Of a stretch of 64,000 nucleotides of DNA, positions 12,704 to 24,848 are shown piece by piece. Location of the stretch: assembly GCA_001986395.2 (NCBI GenBank), contig MQVO02000004.1, positions 1,736,001-1,800,000 on the forward strand. The letters run 5' to 3'. The stretch is from Irpex lacteus (Eukaryota > Basidiomycota > Agaricomycetes > Polyporales > Irpicaceae). How positions within the stretch are numbered: the first letter of the stretch is position 1; each line of letters starts with the position of its first letter. A program made the translations under genes and the position numbers. The notes under the pieces were generated by a model, which was not told the origin of the DNA, searched no databases, and worked only from the letters and a program-made list of their open reading frames with translations.

Positions 12704-15163
12704 ATGAGCACGAGTACAGAGTCACTCGCGCAGAAATGGCTGCGACAGAACGTACAAGCCTATGCGTTCAAAGATGCGGTATATTCGCACGTAGATGCTG
12801 TTTTGACACAGTTCAACACCATCCGGCCGAAGACAGATGTCTACAGTTCAGTGTCTCCCTGGCTAACTCATCTGATCACTACTAACGCAGCCAAACCTCT
12901 ACCCAGCTTATGACGATGGAAGAACACAATTGTTGCTATGTCTACATGGATTACTACCGATTGCATATCGTGGGGCCTCGTATAATATTCCGATCGCTGT
13001 CTGGATAACTCGAGATTATCCGCGCCAACCACCAATCACATACGTTGTCCCAACTAGCGATATGCTCGTGCGTAGTGGCAAGTACGTGGACGTCAGTGGG
13101 CGTTGCAACATTGAATATCTTCAGAACTGGGAAAAGAAGAGCGAGGTAAGCTAACCACGTCAAGCAACGCAGCATCACGCTAACCACACTTTCGTTTGGA
13201 TAGGGATGCAATCTAATTATTCTACTCGAGGTTTTGCAGCAGCATTTCTCCCGTGATCCACCGGTTTATGCAAAGCCCAAGACCGCGAGCAATCAGCAGT
13301 CACAACCACAATCCGAACTACAGCACCCGGGAATAGGTAGTCCTGCCTATGCATCGCGACCACCTCCACCACTGCCTGGCACAAGTGCTCCTACGCCCCT
13401 GAGTACTCCTACCCCTATGGTCTCACCTAGGAATGATGATCGCCCGCCTTTGCCTTTGAAGCCCGGTCACCAAGCTTCTTCAGCCACACCACCAGTCTTC
13501 TCGAGCACCAGTACTCCCCCGGATGTAAATCATCGTCCTCCAGCCACGTATGCAACAGTGAGTAATTCGCTCCGAAGTACTCGGAAAACATGGCGATTTA
13601 TTGACTGCCCAATGAAAATGTTCCACATTGTCTGCCTATGATCACCGGTATAGGCAATGAAACCTCCTCCCCCGTTACCTCGTCATCCTCCAGGCGATCC
13701 AGGTTTACCTCAATATAGGAATTCACCTACGCCACTACCTCCGTACAATGTCGTACACGATCGTGGTCTCTCATCCGGTGTTTCAGTCACAGGTTCTAGT
13801 GCCACTTTCAATACACAGAGTCATGCTATGTCTCCTTCCTATACTCCGGGTCGGAGGATGTCCAGCGAGATCGAACAGAATAGAACGTCTATACCTCCGT
13901 ATTCTCCGCCGTCTAGCACACCAGTGACAGCATCCCCGACGCGTCCGCCGCCGCCACCACCACCGCCGCCTGTTACAATATCTCATGGTCCACCTCACCC
14001 ACCTCCGCCTCCGCAACTCCCGACTTCCCCTTTCAGAGCATCACTGCCGCTCTCACCACCACCTGCTCCGCCGTTACCTGTTAACCCCAATCAATCTATC
14101 TCACCACAGGCTACGGGACCAATTTCTACCCAAACAAGTTACAGTGTCCATCCATGGCCGCCTCCGGCTCCAGTACCTACTGCATATTCTCCAGCGAACG
14201 TGCCGGCATCTATTCCTCGCCCTACACCATCCATCCCACCACCTGATCTGTTGGACGCCGAAGACGATCTATCAGCCCCCTCTGTTCCTCAGGTTCCAGC
14301 CCCTGCGCCACCTCGCCCACCAAACCCTGAGCTGCTTCGCTTACACGACTCTGTCCACGCCAAGCTCTCATCCGAGCTTGCCTCTCTCCGACAGGCGATG
14401 GCGCTCGATGCTGAGCGGCTACGAGCAAACCAAACGGATCTCCTCGCGGGTGAGCCGGCCATTCGGGATGAGATGGCGCGTCTCGAGGCGGTACGAGACG
14501 TGTGCAGAGGTGTCGGAGAACGGATGAAAACGGTAGTTGAACAGGCGACAAGCAATGTAGCTGATTTGAAGCGGAGGGGCGATCCGTCTGTGGACGAGCT
14601 CGTGTGCTCCACTACGATCGTACACGATCAGTTGAGTGACTTTTTCTATCACGTTTGCTTGTTCCTGTTCTCGTCAAGGTCGGCCCTTGCATTGCTCGTT
14701 GCAAATGGCAACGAGCTTTGCTTATGGGGTTTGAGTGTGGATCGCAGTCGCGATGTTGAGGTATTTTTGTCTGTTGGCGCAAGCCATTTTGGAAAACTGC
14801 CGGTTTATCTTGCGGGTGTGCTAACCAAATTCTACTTTTTGTGCCCGGTCTATGCATTGTAGATTGATTAATCTCGTCGCTGAGGATAACGCCATTGAGG
14901 ATACGATCTACCACCTCCACCGCGCTCTGAATGCTGGGCGCATCGACCTCGAACGGTTCCTACGGGTACGTCATTGCTGTCCTCAGGGCCTCAGCTCTCC
15001 GATTGGAACATGACGCTGACACAGCCATTGACTTCGGAACGCCTAGACCACGCGTATACTTGCAGAGGAGCAGTTCATGAAGAGAGCGCTGATTGAGAAA
15101 ATTCAAGGTGGAATACCGATGGGGACGGAATCGAGCTTGCATGTGCGCCCGGAGTGGGCATAG
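12704..15163 (+). CDS. VPS23: ESCRT-I subunit Vps23/Tsg101
   Basis: Endosomal sorting factor that binds ubiquitinated cargo and nucleates ESCRT-I at multivesicular bodies. Exons 12704-12838, 12891-13145, 13204-13557, 13654-14630, 14863-14965 and 15047-15163 give 646 residues. The N-terminal UEV domain (residues about 5-145) carries YPAYDDGRTQLLLCLHG, then YRGASYNIPIAVWI and YPRQPPITYVVPT. UEV proteins lack the E2 catalytic cysteine. A very long Pro-rich linker (about 155-445, with runs of 7-9 prolines) precedes a coiled coil and the steadiness box: LINLVAEDNAIEDTIYHLH, ALNAGRIDLERFLR, AEEQFMKRALIEKI. The linker makes it much longer than yeast Vps23 (385). Tail to tail with SRC1 across 1.45 kb. 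Confidence 0.93.
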
Positions 15164-16617
15164 AGTTTCGACTTCGCTCTGTCATAAGAGTCACAAGGAA
15201 TAATTAAATGCCGAATCAACATCTTAGCGGGCAAGTGTGCTTGTACGCTGCGGATACTCATGCTCAAGATACCGTTAGAGTTATGGCAATCGCAGGTATA
15301 CCGTTGTGTTGGATTCTAACGAAACAGGGTGCGGAACATCTGACAGGACCAAGGCGAAATTATACAGAAACAGGCGAGAGCCAGGCCTCGAGGGACTTTG
15401 GCTTAGCCATGTCATCAAAAGAACCACGGTAACTCATTCAGTATATCCTCCCGTCTGGATAGTTGGCAGCGACAAGGGTGCTTCTTCGGGCTTGAATATT
15501 TCAAGCTGGGCCGAAGGTACCGGTATTGATCCTATCTCTCAAATTCAGCTGTCGACTTCCTTATCTTATTGTCACGGTAGAACTCGAAACACCTAAGAGG
15601 GTCCTAGGGATCTAAATCTAAAGTTCCACAAGCGTGTCAGCCCTGTCCCAGTTGTCACTTGGAGCGCCGCGACTGACTATGCCTGACATGACACCATGTG
15701 CACCGGCGTGCATGGCCTGGAGTTTGTCTCGTTATAGGTCAGGATTGTATCCTCTTAGCAGGAGCCAGCGAACTAAACATTCGTTCATGTACGTATACCT
15801 ACGAAACGCTAGTACCCGCCGAGCTACCCGAAATGGCAAAACGAAGTTCGTCACCGGTTTGCCGGGCAACGCTTAGGCCCTTCCAGGCCGGAAACCGGCC
15901 ATAGTCCATATGGAATGGCATTGAGGATTTACGGCGACGGGCTTGAGTGGACAAGTCAGAATCTGTGGCATTTGACACGCGCGCGGTAACTTGGAAGTGG
16001 ATGGGGAAAGACCCCAGCGATGGGCCCAGACTCTTTATTGTTCTCTCACCAAATTCGGTATTAGGTCGCTGGAGGGCGAACATGTAAAGTGGCGAATCAG
16101 AAGAGAGAACACCACATCTCCGCAAATAGTTGGTCCATGTAGGCCTCAGATGACCCACGCCACGAGGCACCCTCTTTTCGCTGACCGGCCAGAGAGTGAT
16201 CGATCTTCATACGAGCAAGTGCGTGTCGCGGCTACGTATCTGAATCGAAATAACTGAATTGTTGTGATACAAGTACAAATCCATGCAACAGTACTCAGAG
16301 TACGTTCATGTACCGTGGCCAGTCTTATTTAATCTAATAGGATGGATGTACCTCTAATGAGGCCAGAAGGGGGACAAGGGAAACAACAACAGAGAAGCAT
16401 ATTACACAGCATTAGACGTGGAAATCAGAACGCATCATAGCAGACATCACAACTCAGAGGGAAGGGGAAACAGTCGAGACCAGGGTGTATAGCTGAACAC
16501 AATAGCGCGGGAAGAAAGCAGATCACGAAGGGGGAAAAACGTCATAGTCGTAATCAATAAACATAGTCGTCGGGGTAGGGTATCATCATGAACCAGTACG
16601 ATTCGCTTATTATTCCC
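15164..16617. other. intergenic between convergent VPS23 and SRC1
   Basis: About 1.45 kb of convergent intergenic sequence. Several frames of 70-120 codons overlap on both strands without domain character or coherent splice signals. I see no gene, tRNA or repeat here. Confidence 0.5.
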
Positions 16618-19600
16618 TTAGGCATCCACCGCAAGTTCTTCTCCCTCTTCCTCCTCTTCGTCAACCGGGCCTTGCTCAAACGATTTGCCGGCACTTCCCA
16701 CCCAACGCCACACGCGTTCCTCATTTCCACCCTCAACCTCCTCAAGGTTAGTGCGGATGTTCGTATTCTCTTCGACAACACGCTCCACGCCAGCCCAGAG
16801 CCGCCTCCGGGTACCGATGGAGGGTTCGTCCTGTAGAATGAGGTCACGAAGTTGGAGGGACGGAAGATATGCATGCGGTGCGGTGACAGGATCCGTGTAA
16901 TGCGCCAGTTCCTGGCTCCGGAGGAGATTTAGTGCTGACTGCGCAAGGACAGCTACGCGCTCGTTCTCGATAGCCTTCTGTGCCCTTTGATACCGAACAT
17001 AGGCAATGGTCCCAAGCAAACTCAAGAAAGCTGAGGTGGAGTGAGTTAGGCTGCGTTCATTTTGCCAGGGGCGAGCATGTGCATACCAAAGACCTGCTTG
17101 CGCCATTCGTCCCAAGTTTGTCTGGCTTTAACTGTGACAGTGCAAGCCATATCCATTTGAGGGGTGCGATGTGCCAAGTAACGTTTGCCGCTAGTTTAGC
17201 TCGTCAGAACAAAGTTCTGAATTGACAGCCACAAAGTGACGTACCTTTCGTCCTCGCCAATGAAGACGCCTCCCCAAGTAAGAAGCTGCTGGATAGCTTC
17301 ATTCCATGTGTCCTCGAATGTATTCATCATGTTCGGCTGGCCGGAGAAAATTAGCTTTCGCCCGACGCATGTAGTCACACGACATACCGAAGTCTTCCTC
17401 CTAAGCGTATCCTTCAACGCTTCAACCTCGACACCCCACTTTTTCGCCTCCTGGGCAGGCGTCCCAGGTTCCTCCTTCCACCCGACACCGGCACACACCC
17501 TCCGTCCGCGTTCAGCGGCCAGCATCGCCTCGACGGCCTTTCCAAGAGCGCCGATGTGTCTCTTACGTTTCGGATCTTCGACACACCTCGGCGGGAAAGC
17601 CACAGGTCCGAGTCCCGGAAATCCATCCAGCGCAGTCGAAAGCGCCGTGTAAGCCAAATGCGAGGGGCTCTTATCGCCAGACGAGCCGATGGGTTCATAT
17701 GCCGGGAGTGTGTATGTGTTACGAGACGCAATATCACGAGCATTAGGAGATCCGGCGGGAGACAGGAAGAATAGGAGGGGATGTGGGTGGAGCAAGTAGC
17801 CAGTTTCACAGGTCATGGACTTGGAGGTACAGATGGCGTTGGCGGGGCACGGTGCGCATTCATCAGGAGGAGGGATGGGGAGTAAAGGTACAGCAGGGCA
17901 GACTTCACTTTCGACAAGCTGAGAGTCTTGAGAATCGCCAGGGTGAGGTGTAGGCGTAGGTTCGTGCACGGACTGAGTACCGTCTGGCTGCAGGTCGGTC
18001 CAGAGCAGAGTACGGTTCTCGCGATTGCACGCTTCGACCGCGGCGCGACGAAGTCTTAAGGATTCTAAAACCTCGTTTGACTTCGTTCCCGTGACGCAGA
18101 ACCCGATAGGTGCAGACTCTGTCTTGTAGTTGTACACGGAAGTCAACGTCGTCATTGCAATGAGCGCCAAGAAGACCTTTAATGTGTTCGATAGTCCCGT
18201 AGTCTTCTGTGGCTTTCGGCGCACAAGCTTGCCGCCTTCAGCTATTCTCTGAGCCACTGCGGCAGTCAGTTCGTCTTCTTCGTACTCCTCGTTTGTGACT
18301 TGAGAGATGCCCTCCTGAGACTCCTCTTGTATATCTTGAAGTTCCCTGTGAGATACGTCCTCTGGCGCCACCTCCTCTTGTTTTGACTCGTGGGTCACAT
18401 TTGGTTCTACAGAAACCTCGCGAATCTCCTCCAGCACAACCTTGGAAGGGCCAGCGTGAGCTGCCACCTCGTCAAAGACAACGGCATCCTCTTCGAGCTT
18501 CGTATGCTCAGCTTCATCAGCATCAGAAGGAATTTCAATGATATTCTTGCCAACTTTGCGTGGAACGAGGACCTCAGGAACCAGTCCCGCCTTTCTCCTT
18601 GTAGCCCTCGACTTGGGTTCAAGCACGAGTTCCTCAGGAAGGTCAGGTTCGAAAGTACTTTCGGGTGGTTTGACGCTGGACTGTCGGGTGCTCCTGGGCT
18701 TCTTCGTAGGCGACGCCGGAGGAGAGAACTGTGGGGGTACCGATGCTGACTTCCTGCTTGACTTTCGAGGTGCGGTGCTCCGACGTGCGCGAGGTTTGAC
18801 GGGAGATGGACGCATTGGAGAAGAAGATTCCGCGCCTGATTGGAATATATTATTGTCTTCCCAGCCTGAATCAATGTCTTCTGCAGCGATAGCCTCAGCA
18901 GCACGTCGTGATTCTGCTCCGGCTTGTGAGTCCTGCGAAAGTAAAGTTAGAACACACCCGAACAGTTATATACTCCACGGGATTAATAAGCTGACCTTCT
19001 TAGGACGGCCGACCTTGCGTGCAGGAACTACTACTGGTTCCTCTGGCTCACTATCTTCGGCTAGTATTTCTTCGACAGGTTTAGTAACCCGCTTGCGTCG
19101 AGGAGGACCAAGCTCGGGTTCGGCAGTGGAACGTCGTCGTTTAGCCTGTCGGTACTCAGCATTTTCGACGAGTATGGTATTTCCCATAAAGAGTCCTTTT
19201 GATGTTTAGTACTCACAGGGTCTGGACGAGCAGGAGCAGGAGCATCTAGGAGCTGCGAGGATGCACGACGGGATGCAGCACGAGTACGAGGTACCTAAAG
19301 TAGCATACAATGCATAGTTGATCTAATTACGATACTGTAACAATGTCTATATGATGTATGCTGCTCACCTTTCGTCCTCCATTAAGAGCCTCTCCTGTGA
19401 TACCGTCCTTGATTCCTTCGTCACTCGCCTGGCTGTTTTGCTGAGACAGCCTCTGCTCCAAGAACTTGTCTGCATTCGCTTTAATCTCATCGTTGAAGAG
19501 CTGGACGAGCTTCGCCTTTGAATGCTGCGAGGGGTAATTGACGCCATGATAACCGAGTATTCCGAGCAGGTGTGCGATGGTGAGAGAGGCGGGATTGAAG

Positions 19601-19656
19601 TCGGGCTCGAGGTATTCGCCGCGAGCGATGATGTCGGAGGTTGATGGCTTGGACAT
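16618..19656 (-). CDS. SRC1: inner nuclear membrane protein Src1/Heh1 (Man1 family)
   Basis: Chromatin tether of the inner nuclear membrane, homologous to yeast Heh1/Src1 and animal Man1/LEM2. Exons in gene order: 19656-19369, 19294-19217, 19145-18996, 18932-17388, 17336-17245, 17190-17087, 17030-16618; 889 residues. The N-terminal HeH domain (residues about 8-50) reads GEYLEPDFNPASLTIAHLLG, then GYHGVNYPSQHSKAKLVQLF. A basic nuclear region (AKRRRS, PPRRKRVTK), an AT-hook-like GRPKK and an acidic stretch follow. The first membrane helix is TLKVFLALIAMTTLTSVYNY. A Cys-containing luminal domain (DECAPCPANAIC, then CETGYLL) leads to a short second helix (FLSLLGTIAYV). The MSC winged helix contains LQLRDLIL, WAGVERVVEENTNIR and a Glu-rich tail. 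An in-frame ATG at 19740 would add 28 residues; I prefer 19656 because the HeH domain begins right after it. Confidence 0.9.
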
Positions 19657-19924
19657 CGTGGCGGGAGGTGCGCCCGCTGTGGCTGACGGTGTGTGACGGG
19701 GCGGGGGTGTGACTGAGTGTGAGGTGGGGGTCGTGTCCAACGTCAGGGGAAGCTGCTGTTCTCACACTCCACGCGCCATAAACACGTAAACAAACCGGCA
19801 CGTGACTGATGTCACAACGCGTCTAACCCTAATGCTGGGTCTACTACCAGCCACCTTGAAAGCAATGAAATATGCATGGAAAATGTACATTCCTCTATAA
19901 ATACGACAAGATAAAACGAGACAT

Positions 19925-21652
19925 CTAAGCGGACGCCTTGGGCGCGGGAGCCTCATATGTGGGCTGGAAGAGACCTCTGGTTCCATACCACTTTCCGTTG
20001 ACCTATACGGAGACGGTAAGCAAAATGCCAAATTAGATGAGAGAAAAACGCGCACCATGAAGTTCCAGTATGCTGCAGGGAAGAGATCCTTCTTCAAGTG
20101 ATAGAAGAACCTAGTCGGGCAGGTCAACAACGGGCATCGCGTACTGAGGTGGAATCTACTCACTTCCCGGGAACGGCCTGGTCTCCACCAACGATAGGCC
20201 ATGAGGAGAACGTCTCCTTGGGAATGCCTCCATACTTGAACTCGCACAGCATGAGCTGGTTGTATCCCGTCAAGAGCTGAAATTGAAAATCTCGAGGTCA
20301 GTACGGAAGAAAGTTAATAGAAGGAACTCTGCTTACCGGGCAGCTCGCGTAGCCGTCGTACCTGGCGGTGCCCAACACACCCTTATCAGCGACTTGGAAC
20401 AAGTTCTCCGTCAGCACAGGTGTCTGCGCGGTGATTGCTGCAGCAGTCTTGCTGGCCGGTGAACTGCTCGCGTCGCCCAAAGACCAGACGTTATCAAACT
20501 TCGTTGACCTCAGCGTGTTCGGGTCGATAGCGACCCAGCCTGCCTCGTCTGCCAGGGCAGACTCCTTGATCACCTTCAAGGGCCCTTGCGGTGGTACAAC
20601 ATGTAGGAGGGTGTAGTCGACCTTAACTTCGCTACCATCTGCCTTCTTGAATGTCGCCTTGCGGTTGTTGACGTCGACGGCGGTAAGGTTGTGTTGGAAG
20701 TATCCTCCAACTCCACGCTCAACGCGAAGCTTCTCAAGAGCGTCGCTGTACTTCTTCACGCCAAACATGGAGGGTGTGCCCGTGTAGAAGTCAATTTTGA
20801 CTTGGTCTCCCCGGTCGCTCTTTTGGTAACGGTCCCAGGCCATCCACATGATCTTCTGAGGAGCTGAGTAGGTAGCCATACGTAAGGAACGACGAGCATC
20901 CAGGAATTGAACAAGGTTACTCACCACCAGCGCATTTGATAATACCAGTAGGCTGAGTGAAGATAGCGGTTCCATTTCTCAAAGCGTCGATGTCCGTCCA
21001 GACCTTATCGGCAGTTGCATAAGAGTAGATCGACGAAACACCGGACACTGGGTCGGCGAGGGCCTTTGACAGCCCGTCAACAGCATCCCAGTTGAGTTGC
21101 AGACCAGGCGCAACCACAAGGTGCTCGTAAGCCAATGTTCGTCCTTTGGTGGTGGTGATGGTCGACTGCTCAGGCTGGAAGCTCTGAACATTCTCTGCGA
21201 TATGAGTGATCTTTTTGGGGAGCACTTCTGCGAGGGGCTTCTGCGTTTCAGTCTTGTTCAACAAACCTGAGCCTACAAGTGTCCATCCTGGCTATAGAGT
21301 GGAAGTGTTCTAGCTTAAGCAACTATATCTGAACACGAGTTTGGATCAACACGCACCTGGTAGTAGTGGAAATCCGCTGCATCTACAATAGCAATGTCAT
21401 CCTTTCCGAGGGCCTTTCCTCCCCACCAGAAGCGGTCTCGGATCTGGTTTGCCACATTCAGACCGGCAGTGCCTAAGGAGAGGAAGGCGTGTGGTGAGCA
21501 TTGCTGAATGTAGGGTAGCTGAGCATGAGCTTACCTGCACCAATAACGACGATCTTGTACTTGTCCTTGGTCGCAGAGGTGCTTGCCCAACGAGACGACG
21601 AGGCCAAAGGCGTTTTCGACTTGAGAAGAGTGGCGGCGCGAGAAGCAAGCAT
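19925..21652 (-). CDS. SQR: sulfide:quinone oxidoreductase, mitochondrial
   Basis: Oxidises hydrogen sulfide to a sulfane-sulfur product and passes electrons to ubiquinone at the inner mitochondrial membrane. Exons in gene order: 21652-21535, 21472-21357, 21291-20925, 20863-20337, 20276-20164, 20110-20056, 20002-19925; 457 residues, close to human SQOR (450). The N-terminus is Arg/Ser/Ala-rich (a mitochondrial presequence). The FAD motif IVVIGAGTAGL is split by intron 1. The two redox cysteines are present: IIKCAGAPQKIMWMAWD (about residue 200) and YASCPLLTGYNQL (about residue 375). The C-terminal FFYHLKKDLFPAAYWNFM membrane-facing helix is typical. It is the only sulfur gene in the window. 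It lies 270 bp upstream (in the direction of SRC1) on the same strand. Confidence 0.95.
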
Positions 21653-22810
21653 GATTACTTGAAGGGAAAACCAAGAATTGAAACTCAGGATAATCAAGAA
21701 GAGTAGTACGCCTCGCTACAGGAGGGTAGGTGGTCGTGCGAGTCCAACGTGCAGCTGCCCGGAGGCCTCAGCTTTTAGTGTATTTGTGGCTACTTCTCAA
21801 TCCGAATTGCTTGCTAGCTGATTACCAATGAAGGCGTCATTCGCCGCGAATGCATGTCTCGACTCTCAGCATTCGGAATTTTGGGCGGGTAATCAGTGGC
21901 ATTGAATGATAGGGAGAAAAAAGAGTTTTTCGTATTCTCGGAGGCAAAGCTAGTTCCAGGGGTGCAATACTGTCTTGTTGGCTTCAAGGAAAGAAAAATG
22001 AAAAGTTCAAGTTGGAAAAGCGATTTAGCATGAAGGCGGGGACTTGCCTTTTATGGGGATGTGTCGGGCCCCTGGTGGCGTTCGTCGTTGTTCCTGATCA
22101 AGCGCCGCAGTGGAACATGTCAGAACTCACGTCCATCAAGCCACTCAAATCCGAATACTGCGTTGCACATCTGTCTCATTGTTTGGCATCTGCGCTGGCT
22201 GGGCTGCCTCCCATCTGCCTCAAAGACTCTCCACGTCCCAGCCAACGCTGTTACGGTCAGTGTTTATGACAATATCAGCAGCCAATCTGTTCACTGGAGT
22301 AGAGACTGAATAGAGTCTTCAGCAGATATGTCCAGATAACCGCCAGACCCGCCGACTCTACGAGACTGATGGTAACAACACATGCTATGGCTGTAACCAC
22401 GCAGCCGCCCACCAGACCGTTCCATGACGGTACGAGTTACCCCCTGCCCGTTTCCGGAGCCACACACGACTGTTTCCGGTAGACGATAAAGACAGAGCCC
22501 GATCTTGCCATGGTCACCACCTGCTGCTACAACGCTCTCCTCCCTTGAGCATTGTCTATACCCCGGCGGCCCCTCCTCGGCTTCGTTCTTTTGTGTTCAT
22601 TTTCTTATAATACTACTACTATTGCTCTTACTCCGCGCGAGCTCACTCCCCCTTCCCTTTATAGCCAGCTGGTCTGTGCGACACTGTTATATTTTCCACG
22701 TCCAACCTCCTGGATTTACAAGCTACCTCACGTCCCTTATACAACTTATAACTGGCTATCACGTTTCCACCCGGAAGAATTCATAGAACGAACGCACACG
22801 CATATCATAG
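21653..22810. other. divergent intergenic region, SQR and Mso1-like
   Basis: About 1.16 kb between divergent starts. A TATAATA run near 22606-22612 and pyrimidine-rich tracts (22550-22690) lie upstream of the Mso1-like gene. Short open frames at 22012-22313 and 22505-22845 have no recognisable content. Confidence 0.5.
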
Positions 22811-24020
22811 ATGGCACTTCCCAGTCGCCCGAACGCAAGGCTTAACGGACTTCCCAGCGGGCCACGTTCTCGCTCACAAACTCGCGCAGCAAGCGTTTCT
22901 CGAGAAACCCGAGAAACCTCTCGCACGCGCTCGGATTATGGAGATTCTCCCGCTCGCCCGTTGCGACCGCAGAGGTCTCTCGGGAATATGAGAGAGGAGC
23001 GTCGAGGGAGGTGGGAACGAGAAGCACCACCCGTGCCTGCCCTTCCTACCAATGTCCCTTCCTCGACCGGGGTTAGCGGGAGATTAGCAAGGATGAGGAC
23101 GAGAGGAAATGGCGATCGAAGGGACTCTGACGACTCGACGGCGTCGTCTTCATCTTCTTCATCTGCGTTCAGTAGGGGAAGTGGGCGATCGGGGTATTCG
23201 ACTCCCGCGACGGAAGTAGAGGAGGACTACGAGCAAGAGGACAAATTCGAAGGGGGCGAGGAGGAGGAGAAGACTGTTCCCCGCGGGTTTGGATATTCGC
23301 TTTGGAGTAGAATTCAAACCGCAGCGACGAATCTCAGTGTTAATGTCGGAAAGTCATTGGAAACATCTGTTTCTTTAAGCTCTGGCGAAGGTAAGCAAGA
23401 TTTAGCCCAGATTCATGCACACACGACGCTGATAGTGATTTATTATGTGCGTAGTGACACCTCCAGGACAAGAATCTCGCATCACCCGAGCTTTGAAGGC
23501 TTATCACATTGCTAAAGCCAGTAGGCCGTCTGACTTACCAGCATGGCTATTTGACGAGAAGGAGCGGGGGCTCACGTCAAGATTGGCAGCGTCCGCTGAT
23601 GACCCTCGTAACATCACCGACGAATATGACGCCCGCGATGAGCCTCCTCCGAGACCCGTCCCTGTACCCACACCATCCCGCAGACCTACTACCAACGGAC
23701 GACCGGAGTATAAGAAGTCGTACGCAGACGAAGAAGATCAACAGAATATGTCACGCGCTACTCAAAGGCTCAAACAGCTTCGGGATGCCAAAGCGCTTCC
23801 TCGACAGCAGACGATCAAGTTTGCTGATTCTGTCCATCCACGGCGGGCAGAGATGAGGGATATGACGAGGGATGATAGGGAGCACTCGGCAGCACAGCAT
23901 ACGTCGTCAGTCGGCCCTCCCCCAGAGATGCGCATGGCCAGCGAGAACAGAGATGTCAGCAGTAAACGGCCAGTAGCGCGTGGGCTGCCGTCTGGCGTTC
24001 GCCCAATGCGTCGGACGTGA
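22811..24020 (+). CDS. MSO1: Mso1-like Sec1-binding exocytosis protein
   Basis: Probable homologue of yeast Mso1, a partner of the SM protein Sec1 that helps SNARE assembly at sites of secretion. Exons 22811-23390 and 23455-24020 join through a Gly-Glu-Val junction and give 381 residues. Most of the protein is disordered (Arg/Ser-rich N-terminus, Glu-rich stretch near residue 140). The ordered core, FGYSLWSRIQTAATNLSVNV at about residues 162-181, is followed by GQESRITRALKAYHIAKA and PSDLPAWLFDEKERG. It matches the Mso1 Sec1-binding pattern of an aromatic-Gly-Tyr-x-Leu-Trp helix. The C-terminus is basic and unstructured. Identification rests on this single core, so moderate confidence. Confidence 0.6.
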
Positions 24021-24848
24021 TGGGGATGGAACTGATGTGGTGGTGTGTTACAGTTGGTACTTGTTCTGGTACGGTCAATATTATTGGATGGCCCGTGTAT
24101 TTTGTTATTAGGATGATGTGTAGCGTAAATTGACTGTTGGATTGTACGGTAGATGGCGGGCTGTGGTTGGCTCGTGGAGTGCAAAGTGACGGAGGCGCGG
24201 CTCGATCAGATATCGGGTGCGAGCTGTTTGATGGGGCTAGCGAGCACATTGTGCGTGGCTACCGAGTGCTCTATATTTGCTTGTGTCGGGGGCGGCGGGG
24301 ATGAGGATAGGGATGTGCTCGCCAAGTTATGTGTACCACGACTGTGGATCCCGAGATGCCCAGCAAATGAAGAGAGGGAAGGGGGAGTTGCTCTGACAGC
24401 GGTTGTGAGGGCTGTCAGCGTCGAAGGATGAGATCAGCAAACTGCAGTTGGGAAGAGTTGGAAAAGCCTCATGCCCGCAGCCAGTGATTGGTTCTCGCAG
24501 AGGAACGCTGATAACTCTGATCGCGTTGCCTGACGACGAACCCCCGGTTTCTCAGCTCCTGAGGCTTGGAACAGCTCTGTGATGGAACGTATATAGAGCC
24601 TGGGCAGTGCGAGAAACGGACCCTCACCCCCTTCCTTTCCTCCTGCTTTTCCTCCCTTTCGTTTCGTTCTTCTCTATCTTTTCGCGTCGAGTTGATTCTC
24701 GACTGCCTTCGTTCATTCTCTCGGGATCACCGACGTCTTTGATAGACTAGCCACACGCATTCTTTCCCTCAGGAGGGTCATAGTAGCTAACTTTTAGTCC
24801 AACACCACAGTCTTTTCGTTCATCCACAGTACCCTCACTTATTTCAAC
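24021..24848. other. promoter region of the cupredoxin gene
   Basis: No gene. The distal part contains a 92-codon open frame (24153-24431) with no recognisable character. The proximal part carries the TATA box and pyrimidine tract listed separately. Confidence 0.5.
24590..24672 (+). promoter_or_regulatory. TATA box and CT-rich tract before cupredoxin
   Basis: TATATA at 24590-24595 is followed by a C/T-rich block at about 24621-24672. The start codon is at 24849. This TATA plus pyrimidine-block layout is typical of strongly expressed filamentous fungal genes, and the downstream gene also shows strong C-ending codon bias. Confidence 0.55.

Noticed and set aside
15799..16170. 123-codon minus-strand open frame
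   Set aside because: No domain, no splice partners, lies in a convergent intergenic region with overlapping frames on the other strand.
19657..19740. upstream ATG of SRC1 as the preferred start
   Set aside because: It is in frame, but the added 28 residues are low-complexity Pro/Thr and the HeH domain starts directly after the second ATG at 19656. Not excluded.
22505..22845. plus-strand frames before the Mso1-like gene
   Set aside because: They run through a pyrimidine-rich promoter and 5' UTR and overlap the true start in other frames.
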